Made by a program: the position numbers and the translations under genes. This document shows, piece by piece, positions 25,263-34,317 of a DNA stretch of 64,000 bases. The notes beneath the pieces are model-generated. The model did no database searches and was not told the DNA's origin. It was given only the letters and a program-made list of their open reading frames with translations. The DNA lies in the NCBI GenBank assembly GCA_002238505.1, contig MPMM01000009.1, forward strand, positions 62,001 to 126,000. Direction: 5' to 3'. This stretch comes from SAR202 cluster bacterium bin22. GTDB lineage: Bacteria; Chloroflexota; Dehalococcoidia; Lucifugimonadales; UBA3495. Within the stretch, counting starts at the first letter, position 1. Every line of letters starts with the position of its first letter.

Positions 25263-26186
25263 ATGCAACGCTTCATATTGGTTCGGCTGCTCCACTCGAT
25301 AATCGCCCTGATGGCTGTGAGCATCATTGTCTTTGGGTTGGGACGCATGTCAGGGGATCCGCTGGACACCCTGCTGGACGTGGATGCCACTGCCGAAGAC
25401 TACGCCAGGGTTCGGGCTTACTGGGGTCTGGACAAGCCCCTTCACATCCAGTACTTCACCTATGTCGGCAACTTTGCCACGGGCAAGTTCGGCGAGTCCA
25501 TTCGTTTCTCCGGTAAGGACGCTCGCGAACTGCTGTGGCAGCGTCTTCCCGCAACCATCGAACTGGCAGCCATCGCCCTGGTGGTCAGCGCCGTAATTGC
25601 CGTCCCGCTTGGTGTAATCGTCGCGGTAAAGAAAGATACGGGCATAGATTTTGCCGGGAAGATTATTGCCCTTTTAGGTCAATCTCTCCCCAACTTCTGG
25701 ATTGCGCTCATGCTGATGTGGGTGTTTGCCGTCCAACTGGGATGGCTGCCTACTTCAGGCAGAGGCACCTGGAAGCACTTGCTCATGCCCGGCATTGCGC
25801 TGGGTTATTTCCAGGTGGCGGCCCTGATGCGCCTGACCCGCTCCTCTATGCTGGAGGTGCTGGACACCGAATACATCAAGCTGGCGCGCATCAAGGGACT
25901 ACGAGAGAGTTCCGTAATCTGGAAGCACTCGCTTCGCAACGCCCTCATCGCGCCCATTACATATTTTGGGCTGATTCTGGGCGGCGCCATGACCGGTTCG
26001 GTGGTTATTGAGTCAATCTTCTCCTGGCCCGGTGTGGGACTGCTTGCTATCGACGCCTTGAGAGCCAAGGATTTCTCGGTAGTTCAGTCGGTAGTAATTT
26101 TCTTTGCTGCCATATACATTGGCGCCAACCTGCTCGTGGATATTGCTTACGCATACCTGGACCCGCGCATACGCTACACCCACTAG
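25263..26186 (+). CDS. Peptide/nickel-type ABC transporter permease, DppB family
   Basis: This 307-residue protein has six transmembrane helices. The N-terminal helix starts MQRFILVRLLHSIIALMAVS, followed by the extracytoplasmic loop with RVRAYWGLDKPLHIQY, a typical DppB feature. The conserved cytoplasmic EAA loop is EYIKLARIKGLRESSVIWKHSLRNALI. It pairs with the DppC-type gene 32 bp downstream. ATP-binding subunits are not in the window. The nearest binding protein is the intact minus-strand gene at 22428-24329; the closer copy is a pseudogene. Dipeptides, oligopeptides or nickel are possible substrates. Confidence 0.92.
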   Translation: MQRFILVRLLHSIIALMAVSIIVFGLGRMSGDPLDTLLDVDATAEDYARVRAYWGLDKPLHIQYFTYVGNFATGKFGESIRFSGKDARELLWQRLPATIELAAIALVVSAVIAVPLGVIVAVKKDTGIDFAGKIIALLGQSLPNFWIALMLMWVFAVQLGWLPTSGRGTWKHLLMPGIALGYFQVAALMRLTRSSMLEVLDTEYIKLARIKGLRESSVIWKHSLRNALIAPITYFGLILGGAMTGSVVIESIFSWPGVGLLAIDALRAKDFSVVQSVVIFFAAIYIGANLLVDIAYAYLDPRIRYTH

Positions 26187-26218
26187 GGAGATAGCGAAGG
26201 CGGAGGAGATTTTATCCT

Positions 26219-27151
26219 ATGGCAAATTTGGCAGTACGGGGCGCCGTTCCTGGCGCAAGGACCGCTGGCCAGGTCTGGCGGGCCCTGGGCTCCGCGCGAC
26301 GGTACCCCATTATCCCGGTGGCCATTCTTCTTTTTGTTCTGGTGTTGCCGGCCATATTCGCCGGCTGGGTTGCCCCCCACGATCCGGTGGTAGGCAGCCT
26401 GGCCGATCGGCTGGCTCCGCCCTTCTGGGTTGAAGCCGAAGGGGAAGGCATTTTTGCCACGAAGGCTGGTACCACCAAGCATCTCCTGGGCACTGACAAG
26501 CAGGGCAGGGACATTCTCAGCCGCATCGTTTACGGCGCCCGGGTCTCGCTGACGGTAGCGGCCATATCCATTTTCCTGGCTGGCACCATAGGCACCATCC
26601 TGGGCATGGTCGCCGGTTATTTCGGCGGAAACATCGACCACATTGTAATGCGGGCGGTGGACATCTGCCTTTCCATGCCTGCGATCCTGTTTGCCCTGGT
26701 ACTGGCGGTGGTGCTGGGGCCAAGCTTCCAAACGGTGATTATCGTCATTGTGTCCATCTTCTGGTCACGCTACGCCCGGCTGGTCCGGGGAGAAACCCTG
26801 AGCATCAAGGGCCAGGACTTTGTGGCCCGCGCCAAGGTTGCGGGGGCATCCAACGTGCGGATCATCTTCCGGCACGTCTTCCCTAATATAGTGAACACCA
26901 TCATCGTTCTGGCCACCCTGGAAGTGGGTCAGGTCATATTGCTGGAATCGACCCTCAGCTTCCTGGGCGCCGGTCTGCCCCGCCCCACGCCGGCCTGGGG
27001 CCTGATGGTGGCCGACGGCAGGGAACTGCTGGTAACGTCGTGGTGGCTGACCGTCTGGCCCGGCACCGCAATTCTGCTGTCCGTGCTGTCCATGAACCTG
27101 CTGGGTGACTGGCTTCGCGACCGGCTTGACCCCAAACTGCGCAACGTTTAG
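26219..27151 (+). CDS. Peptide/nickel-type ABC transporter permease, DppC family
   Basis: This 310-residue protein is the DppC partner. It has an N-terminal helix (about residues 34-56), the characteristic GTDKQGRDILSRIVYGARVSL segment near residue 83 and the EAA loop KGQDFVARAKVAGASNVRIIFRHVFPN around residue 195. It closes with LGDWLRDRLDPKL, a usual DppC ending. GGAGGAG precedes the ATG. It is the last gene of the operon, and a GC-rich hairpin lies 35 bp downstream. Confidence 0.93.
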   Translation: MANLAVRGAVPGARTAGQVWRALGSARRYPIIPVAILLFVLVLPAIFAGWVAPHDPVVGSLADRLAPPFWVEAEGEGIFATKAGTTKHLLGTDKQGRDILSRIVYGARVSLTVAAISIFLAGTIGTILGMVAGYFGGNIDHIVMRAVDICLSMPAILFALVLAVVLGPSFQTVIIVIVSIFWSRYARLVRGETLSIKGQDFVARAKVAGASNVRIIFRHVFPNIVNTIIVLATLEVGQVILLESTLSFLGAGLPRPTPAWGLMVADGRELLVTSWWLTVWPGTAILLSVLSMNLLGDWLRDRLDPKLRNV

Positions 27152-27185
27152 ATACGCCAGCAGTTGTAATCCTGTAAACCTGCCT

Positions 27186-27216
27186 GCCCCCGCCGACCGT
27201 TCTGGACTGCGGGGGC
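27186..27216 (+). terminator. GC hairpin after the permease operon
   Basis: GCCCCCGC (27186-27193) pairs with GCGGGGGC (27209-27216) around a 15-base loop. There is no clean T-run after it, so it is a weak intrinsic terminator or a factor-dependent one. Confidence 0.5.
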
Positions 27217-27338
27217 AAGTCTTATCACTTACGGACAACGCGGGGGGCCTTCGGACTCCGTCTGTTGCAGGACGGCAAATCCTGCAACGCGTCCGCGCCG
27301 TATAAGTGGTAAATCTCTCTTACGTGGCGAGTGTTCAA

Positions 27339-28815
27339 ATGAGCGTTATTACTCGCAAAGTCCGTTTCATCATCCCCGGCGCAGTCGGTCTGGCCCTGTT
27401 GTGGCTGAGCGCCGTCGCATGTTTTCCCGGATCGCCCACACCCGCGCCGGAGGTCGCCGCGCCCGCAGAGCAAGTACGGGAAGTAACCGCGGCCCCGACA
27501 CTGGAACCCACAGTCGCGCCGCCGTCGAATACACCCACTGCGGTCCCCACGCCAACCCAGGCGTCGGCCGTAGCAGAGGAAGAACCCACAGCGATACCGG
27601 AAATCACGGAACCTGTTGAGGCAGAGCCTTCGGCGGCCAGCAAGGCGATATTTGACAACATTGGCCAATTGGAGGAGCGGGCCTTCAGCTATCTCAGCGA
27701 ACTGGCGGAAGACCTGGGCCCCCGGACCAGCGGCACCGACCTGGAGCTGGAAGCAGCGGAGTTCCTGGTACAGCGGCTTGAAGAACTGGGCTATGACCCT
27801 GAGGTGCAGGACTTTTCGTGGGATGCTCCCACGGCCAGCTTCAGCGCCGACGTACCCGAACAGCAGGAACTGGAGGCCAACACCCTGAGCGGAACCGCCG
27901 GGGGAAGAGCCGTCGGGCCCCTGGTATTTGTGGGACTGGGCAAGCCGGGAGATATGCCATCAGAAGGACTGGAAGGCAAAATCGCCCTGATCGAACGAGG
28001 GGAGATTACCTTCGGCACCAAGGTGGCCCAGGTAGCCAGCGAGGGAGCCGTGGCCGCCGTAATCTTCAACAACGTGTCCGGTTCCTTCCGGGGCCACGCT
28101 GGGGGGCCGCAGCCAGATTCCCGCCATTTCACTTTCCCGGGCCGACGGACTGGAACTGAAGGAGTTGCTGGACCAGGGCGAGGTCGTCGAGGCGACGGTG
28201 GCGGTGGAGGACAACGCCATTCCTTCGCGCAACTTGATAGCCGAGATTCCCGGAACCGGCGAAGGGGTCATCGTGCTGGGGGCGCACTACGACACCGTGC
28301 CCAACTCAGTGGGGGCATCGGATAATGCCTCCGGAATGGGAGCACTGATGGCCGTGGCCGAAGCTGTGGCCGGGCGTTCCTTCCCCTTCACCCTGCGCTT
28401 CATCGCCTTTGGCTCGGAGGAGACAGGCCTGCACGGCAGCGAGTACTACGTCGAAAGCCTGCCAGCAGAAGACCTGGACGACATTTTCCTTATGATCAAC
28501 CTGGACTCGGTGGGATCCGGCGCTCACCTGCGCGTTTCCGGTGACCGGTGGGCCGCCAGCCACGTGCTGGAGACCGCCAATCGGGAAGCCCTTTCCATCG
28601 CCGGAAGGACGGGCAGCGCGCGGGGCGCCAGCGACCATCTTCCCTTCCGAGAGGCCTGGGTGCCCATCATTTACTTCCAGGCCGATGACCTGCATCGCAT
28701 CAACTCGCCGGAAGACACTATGGAACACATCAACCCCGAACTGCTGGGCGACGTTACGGCCCTGGTGCTGGACTTGCTGGAGAACGCCGACCAACTGGCC
28801 GGGTACGGCGAATAG
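27339..28815 (+). pseudogene. M28-family metallopeptidase with PA domain, frameshifted
   Basis: The N-terminal part, about residues 1-250, has a signal segment with lipobox-like SAVACFPG, a Pro/Thr linker and the start of a PA domain (PLVFVGLGKPGDM, KIALIERGEITFGTKV). It then breaks at about 28094. In the next frame the protein continues as a complete catalytic domain to 28815. Metal and catalytic residues are intact: LGAHYDTV, ASDNASGMG, GSEETGLHGSEYYV, NLDSVGS and SDHLPF. One extra C in GGGGCC near 28094 accounts for the break: removing it gives GTLGGRSQIPAISLSRADG, typical of the family. It may be a sequencing error; if real, the gene is inactivated. The expected length would be about 492 residues. 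Confidence 0.85.
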
Positions 28816-28867
28816 GGTTCAATTCGGTTAAGTCCTGGGTGGCATCGGGCAGAATCAGGACAGGCTT

Positions 28868-28915
28868 GTCGAACCACGAACGGACAGCCCTTCGGCAGGA
28901 TCAGGGCAAAGGGAA
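28868..28915. repeat. Degenerate REP-like element
   Basis: It contains GTCGAACCACGAACGG and CCCTTCGGCAGGATCAGGGC, matching parts of the element at 10996-11078. It lies between the peptidase and the aminotransferase. Confidence 0.55.
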
Positions 28916-29048
28916 GAGTTGGCGCCCTGCAGATAATCGTAAGACCGCGCCCGACGGTCCGAGCGGGAGTCCCGCAGCGGGCGGGTTGTGATAGACTCAA
29001 CACCTAGCGACGGCGCAAGCGCCGATCCCAATGTTGAGGAGAGCAACC

Positions 29049-30224
29049 ATGGCCCGCACTCCCGCCTCTCGCATCCAGCGAGTGCAGCCACCGGCCACCC
29101 TTACCGCCGGAGAAAAGGCCCGCCAACTGGCCAGGCAGGGTCACGATGTCATAGACCTGGGCCAGTCCAGCCCCCACCACGTTACGCCGCAACACATCAT
29201 TGACGCCGGTGTTCAGGCCCTGAACCAGGGGCTCACCAACATCAGCTCTTCACGGGGCCTGCCCGAATGGCGGCGGGCCATGGCCCAAAAGCTGCGGGCC
29301 CACAACGGCCGCACCGTGGATCCCGACGGGGACATCCTGGTAACCCCCGGCAGCAAGATGGGCCTGTACGACGCTATCAACGCCTACATTGAGCGGGGCG
29401 ACGAGGTATTGGTGCTTGAGCCGACCTGGGTCAGCTTCCGCCAGCAGGTGGAGATGGCGGAAGGAACGCCCGTGGCAGTACCCCTCAGCGAAGAGGAGGA
29501 GTACTACATCAGCTACGAGCAGCTTGAGGAGTACGTCACCCCCCAGACCAGGATGATTATTATCAACAACCCCAACAACCCCACGGGGCGGGTTTACACC
29601 CTGGAGGAACTGGAGGCGGTGGCCCGGGTAGCCCGGGAGCATGATCTCCTGGTGGTCTGCGATGAGACCTACGAGTACTTCACCTACGATTCCAGCAGCC
29701 ACCTGACCATTGCCAACCTGGACGGCATGGCCGAGCGGACCTTGACCAGCTACACCTTCACCAAGGCCTACTCCATGGCCGGCTGGCGGCTGGGGTGCAT
29801 TGTGGCCCAGTCCGACCTGCTGGACCCGCTGCTGAAAGTCCAGGAACAGACGGCGAGCTTCGTTTCTCCCTTTGTGCAGATGGCCGGGGTGGCCGCGCTG
29901 CAGGGCCCGCAGGACCACGTGGCGCGGTGGCGGGAGGACTGCAACGAGTTGCGCATCCGGTGCGCCGACCGCCTCTACCAGGTCCCCGGGATCCATTGTC
30001 CCCTGCCCGAAGGCGCAACCTTCCTGTTTCCCCGTTATTCGGCGGACCTGACCTCGGCCGAACTGGCAGACCTGCTGGTAGAACAGGAGGGCGTGGTAGT
30101 GACTCCTGGCGCCGGCTTCGGGGAGAGTGGCGAGGGTCACTTCCGCATTGCCCTCATGCGCTCACCCGCCGAACGGGTGCTGGAAGGCGTCGAACGCATA
30201 GCCCGCATTCTGGAAAGCTTGTAG
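29049..30224 (+). CDS. Pyridoxal-phosphate-dependent aminotransferase, class I/II
   Basis: This 391-residue fold-type I aminotransferase resembles the aspartate aminotransferase subgroup. The PLP lysine is Lys239 in SYTFTKAYSMAGWRLG. The cofactor-contact region NNPNNPTGRVYT lies near residue 170, followed by VCDETYEYFTYD. The C-terminal arginine for the substrate carboxylate is in HFRIALMRS. The amino-acid substrate cannot be fixed from sequence. The ATG at 29049 has GAGGAG before it; an in-frame ATG at 29031 is close to it and less likely. The gene is alone, with a repeat element downstream. Confidence 0.9.
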   Translation: MARTPASRIQRVQPPATLTAGEKARQLARQGHDVIDLGQSSPHHVTPQHIIDAGVQALNQGLTNISSSRGLPEWRRAMAQKLRAHNGRTVDPDGDILVTPGSKMGLYDAINAYIERGDEVLVLEPTWVSFRQQVEMAEGTPVAVPLSEEEEYYISYEQLEEYVTPQTRMIIINNPNNPTGRVYTLEELEAVARVAREHDLLVVCDETYEYFTYDSSSHLTIANLDGMAERTLTSYTFTKAYSMAGWRLGCIVAQSDLLDPLLKVQEQTASFVSPFVQMAGVAALQGPQDHVARWREDCNELRIRCADRLYQVPGIHCPLPEGATFLFPRYSADLTSAELADLLVEQEGVVVTPGAGFGESGEGHFRIALMRSPAERVLEGVERIARILESL

Positions 30225-30245
30225 CCGAATCGGAGTCACACATTG

Positions 30246-30320
30246 ACCCCCAGAATAGACAGGATGAAATACTAAAGTAGAAACAAAATCATCCTGTACA
30301 TCCTGTTAATCCATGTTAAA
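30246..30320. repeat. Dispersed inverted repeat, GACAGGAT family
   Basis: AATAGACAGGATGAAATAC on the left is mirrored by ATCATCCTGTACATCCTGTTAATCCATG on the right, so it can form a long imperfect hairpin. It is related to repeats at 2724-2790 and 60741-60775. Confidence 0.6.
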
Positions 30321-30335
30321 TAAACGAGAGAGGGG

Positions 30336-31208
30336 ATGAAAGTTCACCTGGTTGACGGGACTTACGAGTTGTTCCGGGCCTTCTTCGCCATGCCCTCCAT
30401 TTCTGCGCCCGATGGCCGCGAGGTGGGCGCGGTGAGGGGCCTGGTGCAGACCCTTGTCAGCCTGCTCCGTCAGCCCGACGTCTCCCACGTTGCCGTGGCC
30501 TTCGACAGCGAAATCCTTTCTTTCCGCAACCAGCTTTTTGACGGGTACAAGACGGGCGAGGGAACGCCTCCGGAGCTGCTGACCCAGTTTCCCCTGGCGG
30601 AACGGGCGGCGGCGGCTTTGGGCCTGGTCGTGTGGCCGATGACGGAGTTTGAGGCGGACGATGCCCTGGGCGCGGCGGCGGTCCGCTGGCAGGACGAGCC
30701 CGGGGTGGAGCAGATTGTCCTGTGCTCGCCGGACAAGGACCTGTCGCAAGTCATACGGGGTGACCGCGTGGTTGCCCTCGACCGGCGCAGGGAAACGATA
30801 ATGAACGAAGCCGGAGTACGCGAAAAGTTTGGTGTGTCACCCGCCTCCATCCCCGATTACCTGGGGCTGGTGGGCGACAGCGCCGACGGCATCCCAGGCA
30901 TTCCCCGCTGGGGCGCCAAGAGCACCGCCCAGGTGCTGGACCACTACGGCCACATCGAGGCCATCCCCGCCGATGCCTCCGACTGGGCCATCAACGTGCG
31001 CGGCGCCAAATCCCTGGCCGCCAGCCTGGCCGACAACATGGAAGCAGCCCTCCTCTACCGCCACCTGGCCACCCTCCGCCTCGACGTCCCCATCGCGGAA
31101 ATAGTTCCGGACCTGGAATGGCAAGGCGCCCACCAGGATCCCTACCAGCACCTCTGCGATGAGCTGGGGTTTGGCCGGCTGCGGGAAGGGGTGGGGAAGT
31201 GGCGTTGA
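30336..31208 (+). CDS. Stand-alone 5'-3' exonuclease (FEN/PolA N-terminal type)
   Basis: This 290-residue protein resembles the N-terminal 5'-3' exonuclease domain of DNA polymerase I and T5-type FEN nucleases, without polymerase or proofreading parts. Metal-binding acidic residues are in VDGTYELF, FEADDALG and SPDKDLSQVI. The helix-hairpin-helix region GDSADGIPGIPRWGAKSTAQVL is intact. It would act in the cytoplasm on flaps and RNA primers. The start ATG has GAGAGG closely before it. PolA proper is not in the window. It is followed by a convergent EEP-fold nuclease gene. Confidence 0.88.
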   Translation: MKVHLVDGTYELFRAFFAMPSISAPDGREVGAVRGLVQTLVSLLRQPDVSHVAVAFDSEILSFRNQLFDGYKTGEGTPPELLTQFPLAERAAAALGLVVWPMTEFEADDALGAAAVRWQDEPGVEQIVLCSPDKDLSQVIRGDRVVALDRRRETIMNEAGVREKFGVSPASIPDYLGLVGDSADGIPGIPRWGAKSTAQVLDHYGHIEAIPADASDWAINVRGAKSLAASLADNMEAALLYRHLATLRLDVPIAEIVPDLEWQGAHQDPYQHLCDELGFGRLREGVGKWR

Positions 31209-31230
31209 TAGGGTTGTACCTCGGGCCTGG

Positions 31231-32076
31231 TTAGGCTTGTTCCACGTCGATTGTAATCCGGCAGTGGTCACTTGAGCCCCACTCTTCAATTTCGTTTAAT
31301 GCCCTGACCTGTATTCCCTGATGGAATCCTTTTGACGCAAACACATAATCAAGTTGGTTTTGGGCCGTTTCTTTGGTTTCTCTCGTGGTGAAGTAAGTTG
31401 GGACATTAGCTGTGTCCTTAGGCAGGCCAACTGCTGGTGGGTTGGCCTGCCTGCCGTGAGGGTACCTCGGACCTATAAATTCCAAGCCGATTGACCGCAT
31501 TCTGTCGAATACACTCTGTGCACGCTGAGGGAGTTCCAAGTGGTGCCCTTCTAGCGCTCCATATATGACGTTTAGATCGCCTGCCGCCAAAATACGGTGG
31601 GTTGCAGGGTTTAGGTGACCAATAAACGCACTTATGTCAGAGATTATCCGATGTGTCGACGCATCGGAATAGATCCTTATTTGTCGACGATAACTTGCAG
31701 GATGTATGTTCAACCAGCGGGAATACATTGAAAAGGCTAGAAACGGTTCTTGGCCGTCTAGCGGGATAATTCGAGCTGCAGCGACGGTTCCGGGACAGCT
31801 CACGGCGATTTCATCCTCCGCAACATTCCCTTCAAATCCAGTTTGACGAAACCGCTGGATTTCAACTCTATCAGACAATCTTACGATCATTGGCCATCGA
31901 TCATAGCTCGCCGACTGTGCCCCATAGTGATGAGGTTCGCCAATCTCCAGACGACCGGCAACCTCATCAGGTACAGAACCCACTTCCTGTAACAAGGCTA
32001 TGTCTGCATCCGTCTCCAGCAAATCACGCCAAGGTTGGCTCCGCTTTCCCATGTTCCAACTGATTATTTTGATCAA
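31231..32076 (-). CDS. Endonuclease/exonuclease/phosphatase (EEP) family protein
   Basis: This 281-residue protein has the full EEP catalytic pattern: IISWNMGK near the start, LLQEVGS with the metal-binding Glu, AAGDLNVIYG in the middle and SSDHCRITID at the end. The family includes DNase I-like nucleases, AP endonucleases and phosphodiesterases; which it is cannot be told. A TTG start at 32076, preceded by AGGGGAAG, is chosen; TTG 32106 and 32103 are alternatives. Base composition is clearly lower in GC than the neighbours, which suggests recent acquisition. The gene is convergent with the exonuclease. Confidence 0.8.
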   Translation of the reverse strand: MIKIISWNMGKRSQPWRDLLETDADIALLQEVGSVPDEVAGRLEIGEPHHYGAQSASYDRWPMIVRLSDRVEIQRFRQTGFEGNVAEDEIAVSCPGTVAAARIIPLDGQEPFLAFSMYSRWLNIHPASYRRQIRIYSDASTHRIISDISAFIGHLNPATHRILAAGDLNVIYGALEGHHLELPQRAQSVFDRMRSIGLEFIGPRYPHGRQANPPAVGLPKDTANVPTYFTTRETKETAQNQLDYVFASKGFHQGIQVRALNEIEEWGSSDHCRITIDVEQA

Positions 32077-32182
32077 ATTAACTTCCCCTGTAAGTTCTAT
32101 CAACAACGAAACCTGATAGGTTTGCTAGCCAAGACACCTTAAGAAACATGATCAGATGCACTCATTTACATTCGTGGACTAA

Positions 32183-32560
32183 TCACACCCCCGCCGCCTC
32201 CACCGGGTAATCCTCCCTCATACCCGTATCCCCCGGCTGAATCACAAAGTCCCGCCGGTCGCGGTACAGTCGGGCCCGATTCAGCACGTAGTCTTCAACC
32301 CGCGCCACGTCCCAGTCAAATTCATCGTATGGGACCATAATCCAATACTTGTGCTCGCCTATGAACAGGTAAGTGTTTTCCATGTTAAAGAAACGACATG
32401 ACACGCCCTCCCCGGCCTTCCACCGCTCAACAATAAGTGCCAGCAAGTCGGCGCAGTTGTCCTTGCTGGTAAGCACGTACTCATGGGGCCACGTCTCCCG
32501 ATAAGTTACCGCCTCCCGCCAAGGGGCCCGTTCAATCAGGTCAACCAGCGTATTAGGCAT
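32183..32560 (-). CDS. Hypothetical protein, 125 residues
   Basis: This small acidic protein starts MPNTLVDLIERAPWREAVTYR and has aromatic-rich stretches such as WKAGEGVSCRFFNMENTYLFIGEHKYW. No domain was recognised. The ATG at 32560 follows AGGTGTG, and homologs are likely to start here rather than at the in-frame start 66 bases upstream. It is divergent from the dihydropyrimidinase-like gene and codirectional with the EEP nuclease, 107 bp away. Confidence 0.65.
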   Translation of the reverse strand: MPNTLVDLIERAPWREAVTYRETWPHEYVLTSKDNCADLLALIVERWKAGEGVSCRFFNMENTYLFIGEHKYWIMVPYDEFDWDVARVEDYVLNRARLYRDRRDFVIQPGDTGMREDYPVEAAGV

Positions 32561-32733
32561 TCTGCACACCTCCACTTCCAACGTTTGGATGATGTTAGCA
32601 TCGGTGGCATTGCTGTCAATTGGCAACTGTCACTATGGTAGTCTCACCCACCGGCGACGGCAGCGTTTGTTCTATTTGGAAGGACAAATCAGTTATACTC
32701 TCGGCAATTCTCAACCCCACAAGGAGGCCCCCC

Positions 32734-34164
32734 ATGACCACCAACCGCAGCGACCGGCACGTGGACACCATTGTCGTAGGAGGCCAGATTGTTACCTCCT
32801 CCCAGGTTTACGAGGCCTCCATTGCCATTGACGGGGGCGAAATCGCCGCCATCGGGCCAGAAAATCTGCTGCCCCCGGCGGACAGGTACATCGACGCCTC
32901 CGGCATGTTCGTGCTGCCCGGGCTGATCGACTGCCACGTCCACCTGGACGGCCACGACAACTATGCCCTGGGGTCGCTGGCCGCCGCCCACGCCGGCCTG
33001 ACCACGCTGGTCCCCTTCGGCACCTACAACCTGGAGGGCGACGAGACCCTGCCCGAAGCCATCAACCGCTGCCGCGAGGAGGTGGAACGCACGGCGGTCA
33101 CCGACTTCGCCTTCCATTTCATCCTGCAAAATCGGCCAAACATCCTTAACAGCCTGCCCGAGGCCCTGGACATGGGCGTCAAGTCCTACAAGATGTTCAT
33201 GACCTACAAGAAGCGCCCCTACCGGATGTGCGACGACGACTACATCTGCCAGTCAATGGAAATGGTGGCGAAGGGAGGCGGCGTACTGCAGCTTCACTGC
33301 GAAAGCGGCAACATCATCGAGTACCTGGAGAACAAGCTACTTTCGGAAGGGCACACCCACCCTACCGACTTCCCTTCGGCCTGCCCCGACTGGGCCGAGG
33401 AAGAAGCCATCAACCGGGCGGTGAAGATGGCAGCGGCCACCAACTGTCCCACCTACGTGGTGCACCTGAGCACCCAGCTTGGCCTGGAGCGGATCAAGCA
33501 GGCCCAGGCCATGGGACAGCGCATCTGGACCGAGTCTTGCCCCCAGTACCTGCTGCTGTCCGACGAGGAGATGGCCAAGTACGGCCCCCTGGCCAAGATT
33601 GGACCGCCCCTGCGACCGGCGGACGGTCCGGACCAGGACGCCCTGTGGCGCGGCCTGGAGCAAGGCCACATCTCCATCACCGCCAGCGACCATGCCCCCT
33701 ACCCCCAGGAGTTGAAGCAGGTGGGCTGGGACAACATTTTCGTGGATGCAAATGGCGCCTCGGTGCCCTTCGGATCGCCGGGGGTGGAGACCCTAGTGCC
33801 CCTGATGTACAGCGAGGGGGTGGTAAAGCGAGGGCTACCCATTTGGTGGCTGGCGCGGGTAATGTCGGAGAACCCTGCCCGCGTCTTTGGCCTCTACCCC
33901 CGAAAGGGAGTTATACAGGTGGGTTCCGACGCCGACCTGCTGATACTGGACCCGGGGAGCGACCGCATCATTACTTCGCGTGACCACCACAGCAACGCCG
34001 GTTACACCCTGTTCGAGGGGTGGCAGGTGCAGGGTCGCCCCCACATGACGCTGCTTCGGGGACAGGTGCTGCTCAACCAGGGCGTACTGGAACAGCAGCC
34101 CGGCTACGGTGGCTTCCTGGCAAGCGGCTCACCCCGTTCACCCCTGGGTGGTCCGGTGAGGTAA
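32734..34164 (+). CDS. Dihydropyrimidinase-like amidohydrolase
   Basis: This 476-residue protein is in the hydantoinase/dihydropyrimidinase/allantoinase group of metal-dependent hydrolases. Metal ligands are visible: DCHVHLDGHD (His-x-His), the carboxylated lysine region KSYKMFMTYK, LHCESGN, YVVHLSTQ and SDHAPYP. The reaction is the reversible opening of a cyclic diamide ring such as dihydrouracil or hydantoin; the exact substrate is inferred from the family only. AAGGAGG precedes the ATG at 32734, which is preferred over a start 114 bases upstream. A perfect 12-bp terminator stem lies 87 bp after the stop. Confidence 0.9.
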   Translation: MTTNRSDRHVDTIVVGGQIVTSSQVYEASIAIDGGEIAAIGPENLLPPADRYIDASGMFVLPGLIDCHVHLDGHDNYALGSLAAAHAGLTTLVPFGTYNLEGDETLPEAINRCREEVERTAVTDFAFHFILQNRPNILNSLPEALDMGVKSYKMFMTYKKRPYRMCDDDYICQSMEMVAKGGGVLQLHCESGNIIEYLENKLLSEGHTHPTDFPSACPDWAEEEAINRAVKMAAATNCPTYVVHLSTQLGLERIKQAQAMGQRIWTESCPQYLLLSDEEMAKYGPLAKIGPPLRPADGPDQDALWRGLEQGHISITASDHAPYPQELKQVGWDNIFVDANGASVPFGSPGVETLVPLMYSEGVVKRGLPIWWLARVMSENPARVFGLYPRKGVIQVGSDADLLILDPGSDRIITSRDHHSNAGYTLFEGWQVQGRPHMTLLRGQVLLNQGVLEQQPGYGGFLASGSPRSPLGGPVR

Positions 34165-34189
34165 ACGCCTCAACTGTTGAAGTTTTCTC

Positions 34190-34232
34190 CCACGAAGGCC
34201 ACGAAGATTAGGGCCACGAAGAGTCACGAAAA
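34190..34232. repeat. CACGAA-type repeat element
   Basis: Three CACGAA units (for example CCCACGAAGGCCACGAAG) lie here. It is a short member of the family at 8034, 8989 and 59310. Confidence 0.55.
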
Positions 34233-34251
34233 AGAAACAGGCAGACAAGGA

Positions 34252-34284
34252 ACGCCCCCGGACATTCAGTCCGGGGGCGTTTTG
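34252..34284 (+). terminator. Intrinsic terminator of the dihydropyrimidinase-like gene
   Basis: ACGCCCCCGGAC (34252-34263) pairs perfectly with GTCCGGGGGCGT (34269-34280) around a 5-base loop, then TTTTGC. It may also serve the convergent binding-protein gene, although the minus-strand T-run is weaker. Confidence 0.9.
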
Positions 34285-34299
34285 CTTAACCGGTTAAGC
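34284..34299. repeat. Perfect 16-bp palindrome
   Basis: GCTTAACCGGTTAAGC is self-complementary and lies between the terminator and the end of the convergent binding-protein gene. No function is visible. Confidence 0.6.
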
Positions 34300-34317
34300 G
34301 GTAAGGGGGTCGGCTGT

